DNA of 64,000 nt. Origin: Trichococcus collinsii. Lineage in GTDB: Bacteria; Bacillota; Bacilli; Lactobacillales; Aerococcaceae. A model generated the notes under the pieces. It made no database searches and was not told the DNA's origin. It worked only from the letters and a program-made list of their open reading frames with translations. The stretch lies in the NCBI RefSeq assembly GCF_900107505.1, contig NZ_FNQH01000002.1:124001-188000 (forward strand), written 5' to 3'. Below are positions 9,039 through 19,589 of the stretch, one piece after another (within the stretch, counting starts at the first letter, position 1; each line of letters opens with the position of its first letter). Position numbers and translations under genes: made by a program.

Positions 9039-9368
9039 ATGAAATTCACTTTTACCGACTCCGCCATCGCGGAAATCCAAAAACGTTACGACCTAAAGGA
9101 CATCAGCCTTTTCTATGCGGTTGGAGAGGATTGCGGCTGCCCGAGCACCGGCATATTCATGCTGAAGGTCAATGATGCCGGAATGGCGGAATACGATGCC
9201 GTGATCGAAACAAACATCGGACCTGTCCCTGCTCAAAAATGGGCGCTGGTTTTTCTCGACAGCGACAATGTTGTTGACTTCAACGCCAGCAAGCATGCTT
9301 TTCAACTGAAAAGCGAACGCGGCTTCCTTAATATGAACTTGCTGTTGGAACAGACCGTCGCACAGTAA
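9039..9368 (+). CDS. HesB/IscA-like iron-sulfur biosynthesis family protein
   Basis: A 109-residue cytoplasmic protein. The length and the motif GEDCGCPSTGIFMLKV fit the small HesB/IscA-like proteins of Gram-positive bacteria (the YneR/YqkB group), which lack the full Cys set of true A-type Fe-S carriers. Whether it binds a cluster is not known; only the C-x-C pair near residue 30 is present. AGAAAGGGA precedes the ATG. It is a single-gene unit convergent with the glycine cleavage operon. Confidence 0.75.
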   Translation: MKFTFTDSAIAEIQKRYDLKDISLFYAVGEDCGCPSTGIFMLKVNDAGMAEYDAVIETNIGPVPAQKWALVFLDSDNVVDFNASKHAFQLKSERGFLNMNLLLEQTVAQ

Positions 9369-9384
9369 GTCATAAACACACATA

Positions 9385-9438
9385 GAACAGCCCTCGTCTA
9401 TCCATTGCAGACAATGGATAGACGAGGGCTGTTCTTTT
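9385..9438 (+). terminator. Bidirectional terminator between hesB-like gene and gcvPB
   Basis: Long hairpin with arms GAACAGCCCTCGTCTATCC and GGATAGACGAGGGCTGTTC, and a T-run on the plus side. It separates two convergent transcripts. Confidence 0.92.
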
Positions 9439-9450
9439 TATCAAACGCAA

Positions 9451-10899
9451 TCAGTATTTCACCTTGATCACTCTTGCAGCGCGCACTTCATCCAGCCGTC
9501 TGACCGATGTATGATGCGGGGCTTGTGTGACAGTTTCCGGTGATTCGGCGGCTTCGCGTGCAATCGCAATCAGTGCGTTCGCGAAGTCATCGAGTGTTTC
9601 CTTGCTTTCGGTTTCTGTCGGTTCGATCATCAAAGCTTCCTCTACGATCAGTGGAAAATAGACGGTCGGAGCATAGTATCCATAGTCCAACAAGCGTTTA
9701 GCCATATCCAAAGTCCGCACACCGAACTTCTTCTGGCGGTTGCCGGAAAGCACGAATTCGTGCTTGCAAATGACCGGATACGGCGTATCGAAATCATTTT
9801 CGAGAAGCTTGCGCAGGTAATTCGCATGCAGCACGGCACTTTCGGAAACTTTGCGCAAGCCGACCGGACCCATTGTGCGGATGTAGGTATAGGCTCTTAC
9901 AAGGACTCCAAAATTGCCATAGTAGCCTTTGACCGGTCCGATTGACGCGGGATGATTGCTGTTCAGCACATAGCCCGCTTCCGTCATTTCCACTCTCGGG
10001 ATCGGCAGGAACTCTTTAAGGAACGCTTTTACACCTACCGGACCGGCTCCCGGCCCTCCACCACCATGCGGCGTGCTGAAGGTCTTGTGCAAGTTCAGAT
10101 GGACGATATCGAAGCCCATCGTGCCGGGTGTCGTTTTGCTAAGGATGGCGTTCAGGTTCGCACCGTCGTAATACAGCAACCCACCGGCTCCATGAATGAT
10201 TTCGGCGATCTGAACGATGTCGCGTTCAAAAAGCCCCAACGTATTCGGATTCGTCAGCATCAATGCGGCGGTCTGGTCATCAACTGCATTGCGCAAGGCC
10301 TCAAGGTCGACCAAACCTTCAGCAGTCGACGGGATGCTCACGACATCGAAGCCCGCGATATGCGCACTGGATGGATTGGTCCCATGGGCACTGTCCGGCA
10401 CGAAAACTTTCGTGCGTTGCAGGTCGCCATTCTTTTCGTGGTAAGCACGCACCATCATGAGGCCGGTCCATTCGCCGTGCGCTCCGGCTGCCGGTTGCAG
10501 GGAAACACCGTCCATGCCGGTGATGACCGCCAGATTTTCCTGCAGTTCATGCATCAATTGCAGAGCGCCTTGCACGGTCTCCAACGGTTGATAAGGGTGG
10601 ATATTGGCGAACCCGTCCAGACGGGCGGTCACCTCATTGATTTTCGGATTGTATTTCATCGTGCAGGATCCCAGCGGATAAAAGCCGTTTTCCACGCCGA
10701 AGTTGTCCTGGGAAAGGTTGGTGTAATGGCGCATGAGCTGCAGTTCGCTTATTTCTGGCAGTTCAGCCGGCTGTTTGCGGACGAGATGCTCCGGCAGTTT
10801 GGCTTTGAAGTCCGTTTTGGGGACATCGCTCTTCGGCAGGCTGTACCCAATGCGACCCGGACGGCTTAATTCAAAAATCACATTTTTCGTTTTACGCAT
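9451..10899 (-). CDS. gcvPB: Glycine dehydrogenase (decarboxylating) subunit 2
   Basis: A 482-residue PLP-dependent subunit of the P-protein, which decarboxylates glycine and passes the aminomethyl group to lipoylated GcvH. The PLP lysine lies in [16 protein letters not shown] near residue 270, with the glycine-rich loop directly after it, as in all P-proteins. This is the two-subunit form found in Firmicutes. It starts inside the end of gcvPA (8-base overlap) and ends the operon gcvT-gcvH-gcvPA-gcvPB. Confidence 0.97.
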   Translation of the reverse strand: MRKTKNVIFELSRPGRIGYSLPKSDVPKTDFKAKLPEHLVRKQPAELPEISELQLMRHYTNLSQDNFGVENGFYPLGSCTMKYNPKINEVTARLDGFANIHPYQPLETVQGALQLMHELQENLAVITGMDGVSLQPAAGAHGEWTGLMMVRAYHEKNGDLQRTKVFVPDSAHGTNPSSAHIAGFDVVSIPSTAEGLVDLEALRNAVDDQTAALMLTNPNTLGLFERDIVQIAEIIHGAGGLLYYDGANLNAILSKTTPGTMGFDIVHLNLHKTFSTPHGGGGPGAGPVGVKAFLKEFLPIPRVEMTEAGYVLNSNHPASIGPVKGYYGNFGVLVRAYTYIRTMGPVGLRKVSESAVLHANYLRKLLENDFDTPYPVICKHEFVLSGNRQKKFGVRTLDMAKRLLDYGYYAPTVYFPLIVEEALMIEPTETESKETLDDFANALIAIAREAAESPETVTQAPHHTSVRRLDEVRAARVIKVKY

Positions 10900-12247
10900 G
10901 GTTTATACCCTCCAATACCGCAATGAACCGGTCGATTTCTTCCTTCGTGCGTTTTTCGGTGGCACAAACCAACAACTGATTCGGTTTTTTATAGGTTTCC
11001 GCCAAGCTATAACCGCCGATGATGCCCGCATACAGCAAAGCCTGATTCGCTTCTTCGGCCGGGAATGGCAGATCGATGACAAACTCATTGAAGAAAGGCG
11101 ACTGGTTCAGGATAGCGAAACCTTTTTCCTGCAATGCCTGTGCAAAATAAGCCGCTTTGTCTACATTCAGCTGCGCCATTTCCTGGACGCCCTGCTTCCC
11201 AAGGGCCGCCATGCAGACGGCGGAAGCCAACGCATTCAAGGCTTGGTTAGAACTCATGTAGGAGGTCGCTTTTTCGCGGCGGATATGCTGCTCCCTGCTT
11301 TGGAGGGTCAATACAAAAGCGCGCTCTCCATCGGCATCCACGGTTTCCCCGACGATTCTGCCGGGAACTTTGCGGATATGCTTTTGATTCACGGAGAAGT
11401 ATCCACAGTGTGGTCCGCCGAAGGACATCGGCAAACCGAATGGCTGCGTATCGCCGACGACGATGTCCGCACCCAAGTTACCGGGCGCTTCAAGGATCCC
11501 CAGGGCCAACGGATTGGCCATCACGATCAACAGCGCCCCTTTGTCTTCGGCGATCTTTTTGACGATGGCCAAATCCTCAATCGATCCGAAGAAATTCGGG
11601 TACTGGACCACGATCGCAGCGGTATCCGGAGTCGTCAGGCATCGCGTCACATTGAAGTTGGTGGCATCTTTTTCCATCAAAACCTCGATGACTTCCAGGC
11701 CGCGACCTTTTGCGGCAGCGTGGATGACGTTACGGGCGTTCGGATGGACCGCCTGCGAAAGGACGATTTCATTTCGCTTCGTGACTGCTGCTGCCAAACC
11801 GACAGCTTCGCTCAAGGAAGCGAACCCATCATATAAGGAAGAGTTTGTCGCTTCCATCCCTGTCAATTCACTGATCATCGATTGGAATTCAAAAATGGCT
11901 TGCAGCTCCCCTTGACTGGCTTCCGCCTGATAAGGCGTATAGGCTGTATAAAATTCGGAGCGCGAAATCACTGCATCGACTACGCTCGGAATGTAATGAT
12001 CGTAGGTGCCGGCGCCCATGAAAATCGGCATCTGCCCAGCACTGACGTTTTTTTCGGCCAAAGTCTTCATTTGCTTCAATAGTTCCGATTCGGAAACGGC
12101 AAACGGTATCGCCAGTTCTTCCTTCAGACGGATTTCTTCAGGGATATCCGTGAACAGGTCCTCAATGCTATCTACACCGATGACAGCCAGCATTCCCTTT
12201 TCATCTTCGGATGTATCCGGTAAATAACGGAATTGCTCCTCAGTCAT
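10892..12247 (-). CDS. gcvPA: Glycine dehydrogenase (decarboxylating) subunit 1
   Basis: A 451-residue N-terminal-half subunit of the P-protein, partner of GcvPB in a heterotetramer. It carries the family stretch [18 protein letters not shown] near residue 80 and [18 protein letters not shown] near 265. It follows gcvH by a single base, and its ribosome-binding site (GAGGAGG) lies inside the end of gcvH. This suggests coupled translation. Confidence 0.97.
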   Translation of the reverse strand: MTEEQFRYLPDTSEDEKGMLAVIGVDSIEDLFTDIPEEIRLKEELAIPFAVSESELLKQMKTLAEKNVSAGQMPIFMGAGTYDHYIPSVVDAVISRSEFYTAYTPYQAEASQGELQAIFEFQSMISELTGMEATNSSLYDGFASLSEAVGLAAAVTKRNEIVLSQAVHPNARNVIHAAAKGRGLEVIEVLMEKDATNFNVTRCLTTPDTAAIVVQYPNFFGSIEDLAIVKKIAEDKGALLIVMANPLALGILEAPGNLGADIVVGDTQPFGLPMSFGGPHCGYFSVNQKHIRKVPGRIVGETVDADGERAFVLTLQSREQHIRREKATSYMSSNQALNALASAVCMAALGKQGVQEMAQLNVDKAAYFAQALQEKGFAILNQSPFFNEFVIDLPFPAEEANQALLYAGIIGGYSLAETYKKPNQLLVCATEKRTKEEIDRFIAVLEGINHA

Positions 12248-12248
12248 C

Positions 12249-12644
12249 TTACGCCTCCTCCTCGGCCACGAAGGCTTCGTATTCGTCGTAGCTCAACAAT
12301 TCATCCAACTCGCTGGTATTACTCAAACGCATTTCGTACATCCAACCACCTGCAAAAGCTTCCGCATTGACAGTTTCAGGTGCATCAGCCAAAGTTTCAT
12401 TTTGCTTGATCACTGTTCCGGACACCGGCGCATAAACTTCCGAGACGGATTTTACGGATTCGACCGTTACAGCTTCGTCCCCTTTGGCCAATTCCGCATC
12501 TAGTTCGGCCACGAAATCTACGAATACGATGTCGCCCAATTGTTCCGCCGCATGCTCCGTGATACCGACGCGAACCGTATCGTCCGTGATTTTTTCTACC
12601 CATTCATGCTCTTTTGTGTAATAAAAATTTTTGCGGTCTGCCAT
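12249..12644 (-). CDS. gcvH: Glycine cleavage system H protein
   Basis: A 131-residue lipoyl carrier that shuttles the aminomethyl group between P, T and L proteins. The lipoylation site is the lysine in VESVKSVSEVYAP near residue 61. I begin at the second ATG (12644) because GGAAGG is 9 bases away from it and the first ATG (12653) overlaps that site. The start MADRKNFYYTKEHEW is typical. No dihydrolipoamide dehydrogenase gene is in this cluster, so the L protein must come from elsewhere. Confidence 0.97.
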   Translation of the reverse strand: MADRKNFYYTKEHEWVEKITDDTVRVGITEHAAEQLGDIVFVDFVAELDAELAKGDEAVTVESVKSVSEVYAPVSGTVIKQNETLADAPETVNAEAFAGGWMYEMRLSNTSELDELLSYDEYEAFVAEEEA

Positions 12645-12714
12645 TTTGATCATCCTTCCGCGCGGTGCGCTGGTATATTGTTTTTTTTCATTAGTATGAG
12701 TGTATATTAGTTTT

Positions 12715-13830
12715 TTATTTAGCTCTTTTGTAGAATGGTTTGGGTATGATTGTCGCTTGGATGCGTTTGTTGCGTATTTCGATCTGGATCTTTGTGCCGA
12801 TGGCGGCTGCTTCCGACTTCACCAAGGCCATCCCGATGCTTTTCTTCAGAGTCGGCGATTGCGTTCCGGAAGTTACGATCCCGATTTCTTCCCCTTCCAA
12901 CGAAAAGACTTTGTAGCTTTCGCGGGGGATTCCTCTTTCGGTTGCTTCGAAACCGATGATCTTTTCGGTTGGTCCGTTTTCGCAGATTGCCGTCAAAGCC
13001 GCTTTGCCGATAAAATCGCTCGCTTTTTTCGTCTTGACCGCAAATCCCAGCCCGGCCGCCAATGGGGTAATCTCCTCGGACAATTCATGCCCATATAGCG
13101 GCATTCCTGATTCCAGACGAAGCGTATCTCGCGAACCGAGTCCGCAAGGCAACACCCCAAAGGCTTCACCAGCTGCCAAAAGTTTTCCCCACAATATCGC
13201 GGTCTGCTCACTCGCCAGATACAATTCAAAACCGTCTTCACCGGTATAACCCGTCCTTGAAATCAGGACATGCGGAATGCCCGCCACTTCCTGGTCCTCG
13301 ATAAAATGGTAATTTCCGATGGCATCCAGATCGGCGTCGGTCAGTTCCTTCAGGATCTTGATGGCTGCCGGCCCCTGCAGGGCGAGCAAACCGATGCTGT
13401 CGGAGACATTTTTGAGGATCGCTTTCGACCCGTTCTTCTCTTGCATCCACGCATATACTTTATCCGTGTTGGACGCATTGCAGACCAAAAGATAACTTTC
13501 TTTGTCCAATTTGAAGAGGATGACATCATCTACTGCCCCGCCATCCGGATAACACATGATATTGTATTGGGCTTTGCCGATGGTCATCACGCTGACATCA
13601 TTCGTCAGCAATCGATTCAGGTAGCTTTCCGCTTCCCCACCGGATATTGTGATCTCTCCCATATGCGAACAATCGAACAGTCCAGCGCGTTCACGGACGG
13701 CCTCATGTTCGGCAAGAATTCCAGAAAATTGGATCGGCATCTCCCATCCCCCAAAATCAATCAGCTTCACACCATTCTCTTTATAATATTCAAATAATGG
13801 CGTGCGTTTGCCTTTCGTTGGTTCACTCAC
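12715..13830 (-). CDS. gcvT: Aminomethyltransferase (glycine cleavage T protein)
   Basis: 371 residues. It releases ammonia and forms 5,10-methylene-tetrahydrofolate from aminomethyl-GcvH. It shows [15 protein letters not shown] near the N-terminus, [11 protein letters not shown] with the folate-contacting region, and [11 protein letters not shown]. The frame is open further upstream to 13917, but the GTG at 13830 has AAGGGGGA 7 bases upstream and gives the usual start [15 protein letters not shown]. First gene of the operon. Confidence 0.96.
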   Translation of the reverse strand: MSEPTKGKRTPLFEYYKENGVKLIDFGGWEMPIQFSGILAEHEAVRERAGLFDCSHMGEITISGGEAESYLNRLLTNDVSVMTIGKAQYNIMCYPDGGAVDDVILFKLDKESYLLVCNASNTDKVYAWMQEKNGSKAILKNVSDSIGLLALQGPAAIKILKELTDADLDAIGNYHFIEDQEVAGIPHVLISRTGYTGEDGFELYLASEQTAILWGKLLAAGEAFGVLPCGLGSRDTLRLESGMPLYGHELSEEITPLAAGLGFAVKTKKASDFIGKAALTAICENGPTEKIIGFEATERGIPRESYKVFSLEGEEIGIVTSGTQSPTLKKSIGMALVKSEAAAIGTKIQIEIRNKRIQATIIPKPFYKRAK

Positions 13831-14040
13831 GTACAAATCCCCCTTTTCTTCCCTGATTTTCGCATTTTTTACAACTATTTTTCGGCTTTCCGTCACATTA
13901 ACGTGTAACCGCTTCACATCCCTTTGTTATCTATTTTAGCATAGAAAACAGGCAAAGCACTCTCATAAAAGATTGTTCGCATTAAACACAAAATCACCCT
14001 AATAATAGCATAGACTATTTTATATTACGAAATATATACT
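13831..14040 (-). promoter_or_regulatory. Leader and probable promoter of the gcv operon (no glycine riboswitch seen)
   Basis: An extended -10 element, TGCTAAAAT, lies at about 13933-13941 on the minus strand with only a weak -35. That gives a leader near 95 bases. The leader holds the inverted-repeat-like stretch AAGCGGTTACACGTTA but none of the conserved parts of the glycine riboswitch that usually precedes gcvT in Firmicutes. Confidence 0.4.
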
Positions 14041-14174
14041 TACATTATGATTGAAAAATACTTATATAGTTCGTATTCTGATCAAAATGCGACATTTTAC
14101 TCAATTATTAACAGATTCTTAAAAAGGTAGTTGTAAACAAGCAGATTAATGTGTAAAATGAATAATTAAAAAGA

Positions 14175-14285
14175 TATAATTGATTTCTCTCGCCAAATTT
14201 TCATCTTTGGCGGAAATCACGAATCATTTTTAATCATTGTATAAGAAATGTTTCTGAATTTAATAAATTGGCGAGGTGGAAATAT
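14175..14285 (+). promoter_or_regulatory. pyc promoter -10 region and leader with a degenerate family 1 hairpin
   Basis: TATAAT is at 14175-14180; the -35 is weak. The leader contains a hairpin with CGCCAAA (about 14191) and TTTGGCG (about 14206), flanked by GATTT and AAATC, which looks like a worn single unit of the palindromic repeat family. GAGGTGG then sits 5 bases before the TTG start. Confidence 0.5.
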
Positions 14286-17200
14286 TGAAAAAAGTTTTGG
14301 TTGCAAATCGCGGCGAAATAGCGATACGTGTATTTCGTGCACTGACTGAACTGAAAATCCCTACTGTTGGCGTTTATGCGCAAGAGGATGAAGGTTCTGT
14401 GCACCGTTTTAAAGCAGATGAAGCCTATTTGGTCGGAAAAGGCAAAAAGCCTATCGACGCCTATCTGGACATTGAAGACCTGATCCGCATCGCTAAAGAA
14501 TCCGGTGCAGACGGCATTCATCCTGGATATGGTTTCTTATCTGAAAATATTGACTTCGCTAGACGTTGCCAAGAAGAAGGCATCAAATTCATCGGCCCTT
14601 CTTTGGAACATCTGGACATTTTTGGCGATAAAATCAAAGCAAAAGTTGCAGCTGTGGAAGCTGGCATCCAGTCAATCCCTGGTTCAGACGGTCCAGTCGC
14701 AAACATCGATGAAGTTATTGAGTTTGCGGAAACCTACAACTACCCGATCATGATCAAAGCGGCTTTAGGTGGCGGCGGGCGCGGCATGCGTATGGCCTTC
14801 AATGAACAAGAAGCCCGCGAAGGTTTCGAAAGAGCTCGCAGTGAAGCTTTGGCAGCATTCGGCAGCGATGAAATTTATGTCGAAAAATATATCCAAGATC
14901 CAAAGCACATCGAAATTCAGATTTTAGGGGATGAGCATGGCAACATCGTTCACCTTTACGAGCGTGACTGCTCCGTGCAACGCCGCCATCAAAAAGTTGT
15001 CGAAGTGGCACCTTGTGTTTCCATGTCGGATCAAGTCCGCCATGAAATCTGCAACTCTGCGCTTCAATTGATGAAACACGTCGGCTATGTGAATGCCGGA
15101 ACTGTTGAATTCCTTTTGGAAGGCGATCAGTTCTACTTCATCGAAGTGAATCCGCGTGTCCAAGTGGAGCACACAATCACAGAATTGATCACGGGAGTCG
15201 ATATCGTGCAATCACAGATCCTGATTGCACAAGGTCAAGATCTGCATAAAGAAATCGGCATCCCGCAACAGGCAAATATCCCGTTGATCGGCGCTGCTAT
15301 CCAATGTCGGATCACGACGGAAGATCCGTTGAACAATTTCTTCCCTGACACAGGAAAAATCAACACTTACCGTTCTCCAGGCGGCTTCGGTATCCGATTG
15401 GATGCTGGTAACGGATTCCAAGGTACGGTCGTAACACCATTCTTCGACTCCTTATTGGTTAAATTATGCGTGCACGCTTCGACATTCGACCAAGCCGTCC
15501 GCAAGATGGAACGTTCGCTGATTGAATTCCGTATCCGTGGCGTGAAAACGAACATTCCGTTCATGTTCAACGTCATTACGCACCCGATTTTTGTATCAGG
15601 TGATGCGAAAACGACATTCATCGATACGACGCCGGAATTGTTCGAATTCCCTAAAACACGCGACCGTGGTAACAAAACGATGCAGTACATCGGAAACATT
15701 ACCGTTAATGGCTTCCCGGGCATCCAAAAAGGCCACAAGAAATTCTATGATAAACCTAGAATCCCGACTGACATTGTCGTGCCGGAACAAAAAATCATTA
15801 CAGCCAAAAACATTTTGGATGAAAAAGGCCCTGCAGCCGTGAGCCAATGGATCAAGGACCAAAACCGTGTACTCTTGACGGATACGACTTTCCGTGACGC
15901 GCACCAAAGCTTGTTGGCTACCCGTATCCGCACAAACGAGATGCAAGCCATCGCAGCTGAAACGCAAGCAGCGATTCCGCAATTGTTCTCTTCGGAAATG
16001 TGGGGCGGAGCTACCTTCGACGTGGCTTACCGCTTCTTGAGCGAAGATCCTTGGAAAAGATTGAAGAAACTGCGCTCACAAATGCCGGATACGCTATTGC
16101 AGATGCTGTTCCGTGGATCAAATGCCGTCGGATACCAAAACTATCCCGACAACGGTTTGGAAGAGTTCATCAGACTTGCCGCTAAAAACGGGATCGACGT
16201 TTTCCGTATCTTCGACAGCTTGAACTGGACGAAGCAGATGGAAAGAAGCATCCAGTACGTGCGCGACAACAATAAAATCGCCGAAGCAGCAATCTGCTAC
16301 ACAGGCGATATCAATGATCCTTCACAAACGAAATACACGATCCAATACTACAAAGAGATGGCTAAAGAGCTGGAATCACTGGGCGCACACATTATCGCAA
16401 TCAAGGATATGGCCGGTCTGTTGAAACCGCAAGCGGCTTACCGTCTGATCAGTGAGCTTAAGGATACAGTCGATCTGCCAATCCATCTGCATACGCATGA
16501 TACAAGTGGAAACGGCATCTACACTTACTCAGAAGCGATCAAAGCCGGCGTCGACATCGTTGACGTGGCCATGAGTGCCATGAGCGGTACGACCAGCCAA
16601 CCGAGCATGAGCAGCTTGTACTATGCTTTGGAAGGTTCTGAGCACGAACCGGAAATCAACATCCACAACGTGCACAAAATCAACCGTTATTGGGAAGATA
16701 TCCGTGACTACTACGAAGAATTCGAAGGCGGCATCCAGACGACTTCAACAGAAGTCTACGACCACCAAATGCCGGGCGGACAATACACGAACCTGCAACA
16801 ACAGGCGAATGCTGTCGGCTTGAACGACGAGTGGGATAAAGTCAAAGAGATGTACGCAGACGTGAACAAAATGTTCGGCGACATAGTCAAAGTGACACCA
16901 TCTTCAAAAGTTGTCGGCGATATGGCCCTCTTCATGGTCCAAAATAAATTGAATGAAGAAGATGTCTACGCAAAAGGCGATTCAATCGACTTCCCTGAAT
17001 CCGTGATCAGCTTCTTCAAAGGTGACTTGGGTCAACCTACAGGCGGATTCCCTGAAAGATTGCAGGAAATCATCCTGAAAGGCAAACAAGCCATCACAGT
17101 AAGACCAGGCAGCTTGCGTGAGCCGATCGATTTTGTCGCTTTGAAAGCCGAGTTGGAGGAGAAAACCCAACGTCCAGCCAGCGATGAAGATGTCATCAGC

Positions 17201-17716
17201 TACCTGATGTACCCACAAATCTTCCTGGATTATATCGCAGTCTACGATAAGTTCGGCGATGTCACAAAACTTGACACCCCTACTTTCTTCCACGGCATGC
17301 GTATGGGCGAGCAGATTGAAGTTCAGATTGAAAAAGGGAAAACCTTGATCATCAAATTGAACTCGATCGGTGAACCTGATTCGGACGGGATGCGTATCCT
17401 TTACTTCGACCTGAATGGCCAAGGCCGTGAGATTGAAGTCAAAGACATGTCCATCACCAGTACGAAAGCGATCCGCAAAAAAGCGGAACCTACCAACAAA
17501 GAACACGTCGGCGCAACAATGCCGGGTTCTGTATTGGAAGTTCTCGTCAAACGCGGCGATCGCGTTTCTCAAGGCGATCCAGTCGTGATCACCGAGGCGA
17601 TGAAGATGGAAACGATGATCCGTTCCACAATCAGCGGTGTCATCGATCAGATCTACGTCATCGACGGCGATCAGATCGAAGCCGGAGACCTGTTGATCGA
17701 AATCGAATCAAAATAA
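14285..17716 (+). CDS. pyc: Pyruvate carboxylase
   Basis: 1143 residues, full length for the single-chain enzyme that converts pyruvate, bicarbonate and ATP to oxaloacetate. Domains in order: biotin carboxylase (about 1-450, opening KKVLVANRGEIAIRVFRA, with the ATP glycine loop KAALGGGGRGMRMA); carboxyltransferase (about 530-800, opening LLTDTTFRDAHQSLLATR); tetramer/allosteric region; biotinyl domain with the biotin lysine near residue 1107 in EAMKMETM. I use the TTG at 14285 because GAGGTGG lies 5 bases before it; a GTG nine bases upstream overlaps that site. It is a monocistronic unit divergent from gcv. Confidence 0.97.
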   Translation: MKKVLVANRGEIAIRVFRALTELKIPTVGVYAQEDEGSVHRFKADEAYLVGKGKKPIDAYLDIEDLIRIAKESGADGIHPGYGFLSENIDFARRCQEEGIKFIGPSLEHLDIFGDKIKAKVAAVEAGIQSIPGSDGPVANIDEVIEFAETYNYPIMIKAALGGGGRGMRMAFNEQEAREGFERARSEALAAFGSDEIYVEKYIQDPKHIEIQILGDEHGNIVHLYERDCSVQRRHQKVVEVAPCVSMSDQVRHEICNSALQLMKHVGYVNAGTVEFLLEGDQFYFIEVNPRVQVEHTITELITGVDIVQSQILIAQGQDLHKEIGIPQQANIPLIGAAIQCRITTEDPLNNFFPDTGKINTYRSPGGFGIRLDAGNGFQGTVVTPFFDSLLVKLCVHASTFDQAVRKMERSLIEFRIRGVKTNIPFMFNVITHPIFVSGDAKTTFIDTTPELFEFPKTRDRGNKTMQYIGNITVNGFPGIQKGHKKFYDKPRIPTDIVVPEQKIITAKNILDEKGPAAVSQWIKDQNRVLLTDTTFRDAHQSLLATRIRTNEMQAIAAETQAAIPQLFSSEMWGGATFDVAYRFLSEDPWKRLKKLRSQMPDTLLQMLFRGSNAVGYQNYPDNGLEEFIRLAAKNGIDVFRIFDSLNWTKQMERSIQYVRDNNKIAEAAICYTGDINDPSQTKYTIQYYKEMAKELESLGAHIIAIKDMAGLLKPQAAYRLISELKDTVDLPIHLHTHDTSGNGIYTYSEAIKAGVDIVDVAMSAMSGTTSQPSMSSLYYALEGSEHEPEINIHNVHKINRYWEDIRDYYEEFEGGIQTTSTEVYDHQMPGGQYTNLQQQANAVGLNDEWDKVKEMYADVNKMFGDIVKVTPSSKVVGDMALFMVQNKLNEEDVYAKGDSIDFPESVISFFKGDLGQPTGGFPERLQEIILKGKQAITVRPGSLREPIDFVALKAELEEKTQRPASDEDVISYLMYPQIFLDYIAVYDKFGDVTKLDTPTFFHGMRMGEQIEVQIEKGKTLIIKLNSIGEPDSDGMRILYFDLNGQGREIEVKDMSITSTKAIRKKAEPTNKEHVGATMPGSVLEVLVKRGDRVSQGDPVVITEAMKMETMIRSTISGVIDQIYVIDGDQIEAGDLLIEIESK

Positions 17717-17726
17717 TATGTACTAG

Positions 17727-17752
17727 AAGGAGCAGATTTCTGCTCCTTTTCT
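17727..17752 (+). terminator. Terminator of pyc
   Basis: Perfect 10-bp arms AAGGAGCAGA and TCTGCTCCTT followed by TTCTT. Confidence 0.85.
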
Positions 17753-17788
17753 TATTGAAAGAACGCTGTCACAAGGAGGAACCTTTTT

Positions 17789-18226
17789 TTGAAAAATGAA
17801 CTGAACCCCTATATCCACGTCGCCCAATATTACGAAACGGATCAGATGAAGATCATCCACCATTCCAATTACATCCGTTGGTTCGAGGAAGCCCGCGTGG
17901 ACTTTCTTGACCAAATCGGCGCGAATTATGCGAAATTGGAAGAATCCGGAATCATCAGCCCAGTCCTTTCCGTCGAAGCGCAGTACAAAACGATGGTCCG
18001 CTTTGGAGACTCCGTCTATGTCCTGACCGAAATCGACTCGTACAGCGGCGTTAAATTAGTCTTGACCTACCGTGTCATCGATGTCGCAACTGGCGAGTTG
18101 CGCACGACTGGCAAAAGCAAGCATTGCTTCCTGAACGAAGAAGGCCGACCTGTTTCGTTGAAAAAAGTCCAACCGCATGTGCATGCCAGCTTCGAAACCT
18201 ATCGTGAGCATGTTTTCAGCGTTTGA
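17789..18226 (+). CDS. Acyl-CoA thioesterase, 4HBT (hotdog) family
   Basis: 145 residues. HVAQYYETDQMKIIHHSNYIRWFEEARVDF, given here as the landmark Y-E-T-D then H-H-S-N-Y then F-E-E-A-R (residues 8-33), is the YbgC-like 4HBT signature with the catalytic aspartate. The family hydrolyses acyl-CoA or acyl-ACP thioesters in the cytoplasm; the substrate cannot be read from sequence. The start is TTG with GGAGG ten bases upstream. Confidence 0.85.
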   Translation: MKNELNPYIHVAQYYETDQMKIIHHSNYIRWFEEARVDFLDQIGANYAKLEESGIISPVLSVEAQYKTMVRFGDSVYVLTEIDSYSGVKLVLTYRVIDVATGELRTTGKSKHCFLNEEGRPVSLKKVQPHVHASFETYREHVFSV

Positions 18227-18384
18227 GTAAGGGATATTGGATTTTTGCCAAGAAGTAACCTGACAAAACACCAGCCTCCCTCTCAGTTGCGGAAAATCGG
18301 CCTTTACAGAGGAAAACTATCGTTGATGTGCCCAGAATACTTTGTCCCCCGAATAGTCATTTAAGGTGCCTTTATGTACCGAAA
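18227..18384. other. Intergenic stretch with no recognised feature
   Basis: About 160 bases between two convergent genes. I see no coding pattern, RNA motif or repeat before the terminator. Confidence 0.5.
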
Positions 18385-18422
18385 AAAGCATGAGCCCAAT
18401 CATTCGAGGGCTCATGCTTTTT
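18385..18422. terminator. Bidirectional terminator between thioesterase and Nudix genes
   Basis: Arms AAAAGCATGAGCCC and GGGCTCATGCTTTT around an 11-base loop, with A and T runs on both sides. Confidence 0.9.
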
Positions 18423-19044
18423 ATTCTGTTGTCATATTTTCATTTTTCTCCAATATGCTTACAAAGCGGTCGGTCAGGTTCGCGGTGAATCCCCAAAGTC
18501 GATGGGTCTCCAGATGGTAGAACGGCACGCAATGGACGCCGATCCTGAATTTGTAGTCCTTCCCGTTCGGAATCAATTCGAATGGGAAATCATCGGGATG
18601 TTCCAACCGCACCGTAGAAGAGTAATAGGTCGGCCGATTGTCCATGAAATACTGAAGCGGCACCGTGAAAATTTCCTGGACTTCCTTGTTGAAGCGGATA
18701 TCATCCTTGTCCACGCCTACTATTTCCCCGACGTAACAATGGATGATCGCGCGCTCATTCATGATATAGTCCATTTCTCCCAGAATCTTGATATTGTCCC
18801 TTTTTATGTTCAACTCTTCCATCGTTTCACGGATCGCCGTTTCTTCAAAGCTTTCTCCCGGCTCCACTGCGCCGCCCGGGAATGACGTGTCGCCCGGTTG
18901 GGAGATATGCTCTCCACGCACTTCATAAAGAACATGCAGCGCCCCGTCCACCCTAATCAAAGGAAGCAGAACGGAAAAGTAGCGCTGTTCCCCGATCGGC
19001 TTTGGTTCATGTTCCGCCAATATTTTTTGAATATTTTCCAGCAT
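18421..19044 (-). CDS. Nudix hydrolase, CoA pyrophosphatase type
   Basis: 207 residues. The Nudix box is seen as GGAVEPGESFEETAIRETME followed by ELNI, with the metal-binding E residues in place. The lead-in VLYEVRGEHISQPGDTSFPGG matches the motif that marks CoA pyrophosphatases (NudL/Pcd1 type), which split coenzyme A into phosphopantetheine and 3',5'-ADP. The gene is a single unit with its terminator shared with the convergent neighbour. Confidence 0.85.
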   Translation of the reverse strand: MLENIQKILAEHEPKPIGEQRYFSVLLPLIRVDGALHVLYEVRGEHISQPGDTSFPGGAVEPGESFEETAIRETMEELNIKRDNIKILGEMDYIMNERAIIHCYVGEIVGVDKDDIRFNKEVQEIFTVPLQYFMDNRPTYYSSTVRLEHPDDFPFELIPNGKDYKFRIGVHCVPFYHLETHRLWGFTANLTDRFVSILEKNENMTTE

Positions 19045-19131
19045 CGTGTCCTCACCTACCGCTTGTTTTTCTTACATTATACATGTAATTATCTCGAATT
19101 CGAAATAATATGCTCGGGCCATTATTTAAAC

Positions 19132-19554
19132 CTATCCGGCGATGATCTTCACGTGGAATTTGCGGTTGCGCGGACCATCGTAATCCCAGAAATAGATGCT
19201 TTGCCAAGTACCCAGCAGCATTCGTCCATCCGTCACGATGATCGTTTCGCTGACACCAGTCAAAGATGACTTAATGTGGGCATCGGAATTGCCTTCTGCA
19301 TGGTGATAGCTGCCTTTATTCGGAAACGTATCCGTATAACCCCAATTCATATCCTTCTGCACATCTGGGTCGGCGTTTTCATTGATTGTGATGGCCGCGG
19401 TCGTATGCGGACAGAAGACTACCAAGATGCCGTCCTTCAAGCCACTTTTCGTCAGAGCGTCCTTGAGATAGACATCGATGTTTGTCAGCGACTGTTTGCC
19501 GCTCGTTTGGATGCGGTATGTAAACAGATTTTGGCTCAATTGCTTCTCCTCCAT
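19132..19554 (-). CDS. YjbQ/UPF0047 family protein
   Basis: 140 residues. The signature FCPHTTAAITINENAD is followed by the H-A-E-G-N-S-D-A-H-I-K-S segment and by GTWQSIYFWDYDGPR. These belong to the YjbQ (UPF0047) family, some members of which show weak thiamine-phosphate synthase activity; the true role is not settled. The family is a compact trimeric metal-binding cytoplasmic protein. Confidence 0.9.
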   Translation of the reverse strand: MEEKQLSQNLFTYRIQTSGKQSLTNIDVYLKDALTKSGLKDGILVVFCPHTTAAITINENADPDVQKDMNWGYTDTFPNKGSYHHAEGNSDAHIKSSLTGVSETIIVTDGRMLLGTWQSIYFWDYDGPRNRKFHVKIIAG

Positions 19555-19589
19555 TCTGCATCATCAAATAATTTCTGAAACTCAGAAAT

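Noticed and set aside
13831-14040. CcpA cre site in the gcv leader (AAGCGGTTACA)
   Set aside because: Only the right half matches the cre consensus; the left half is off by one base throughout.
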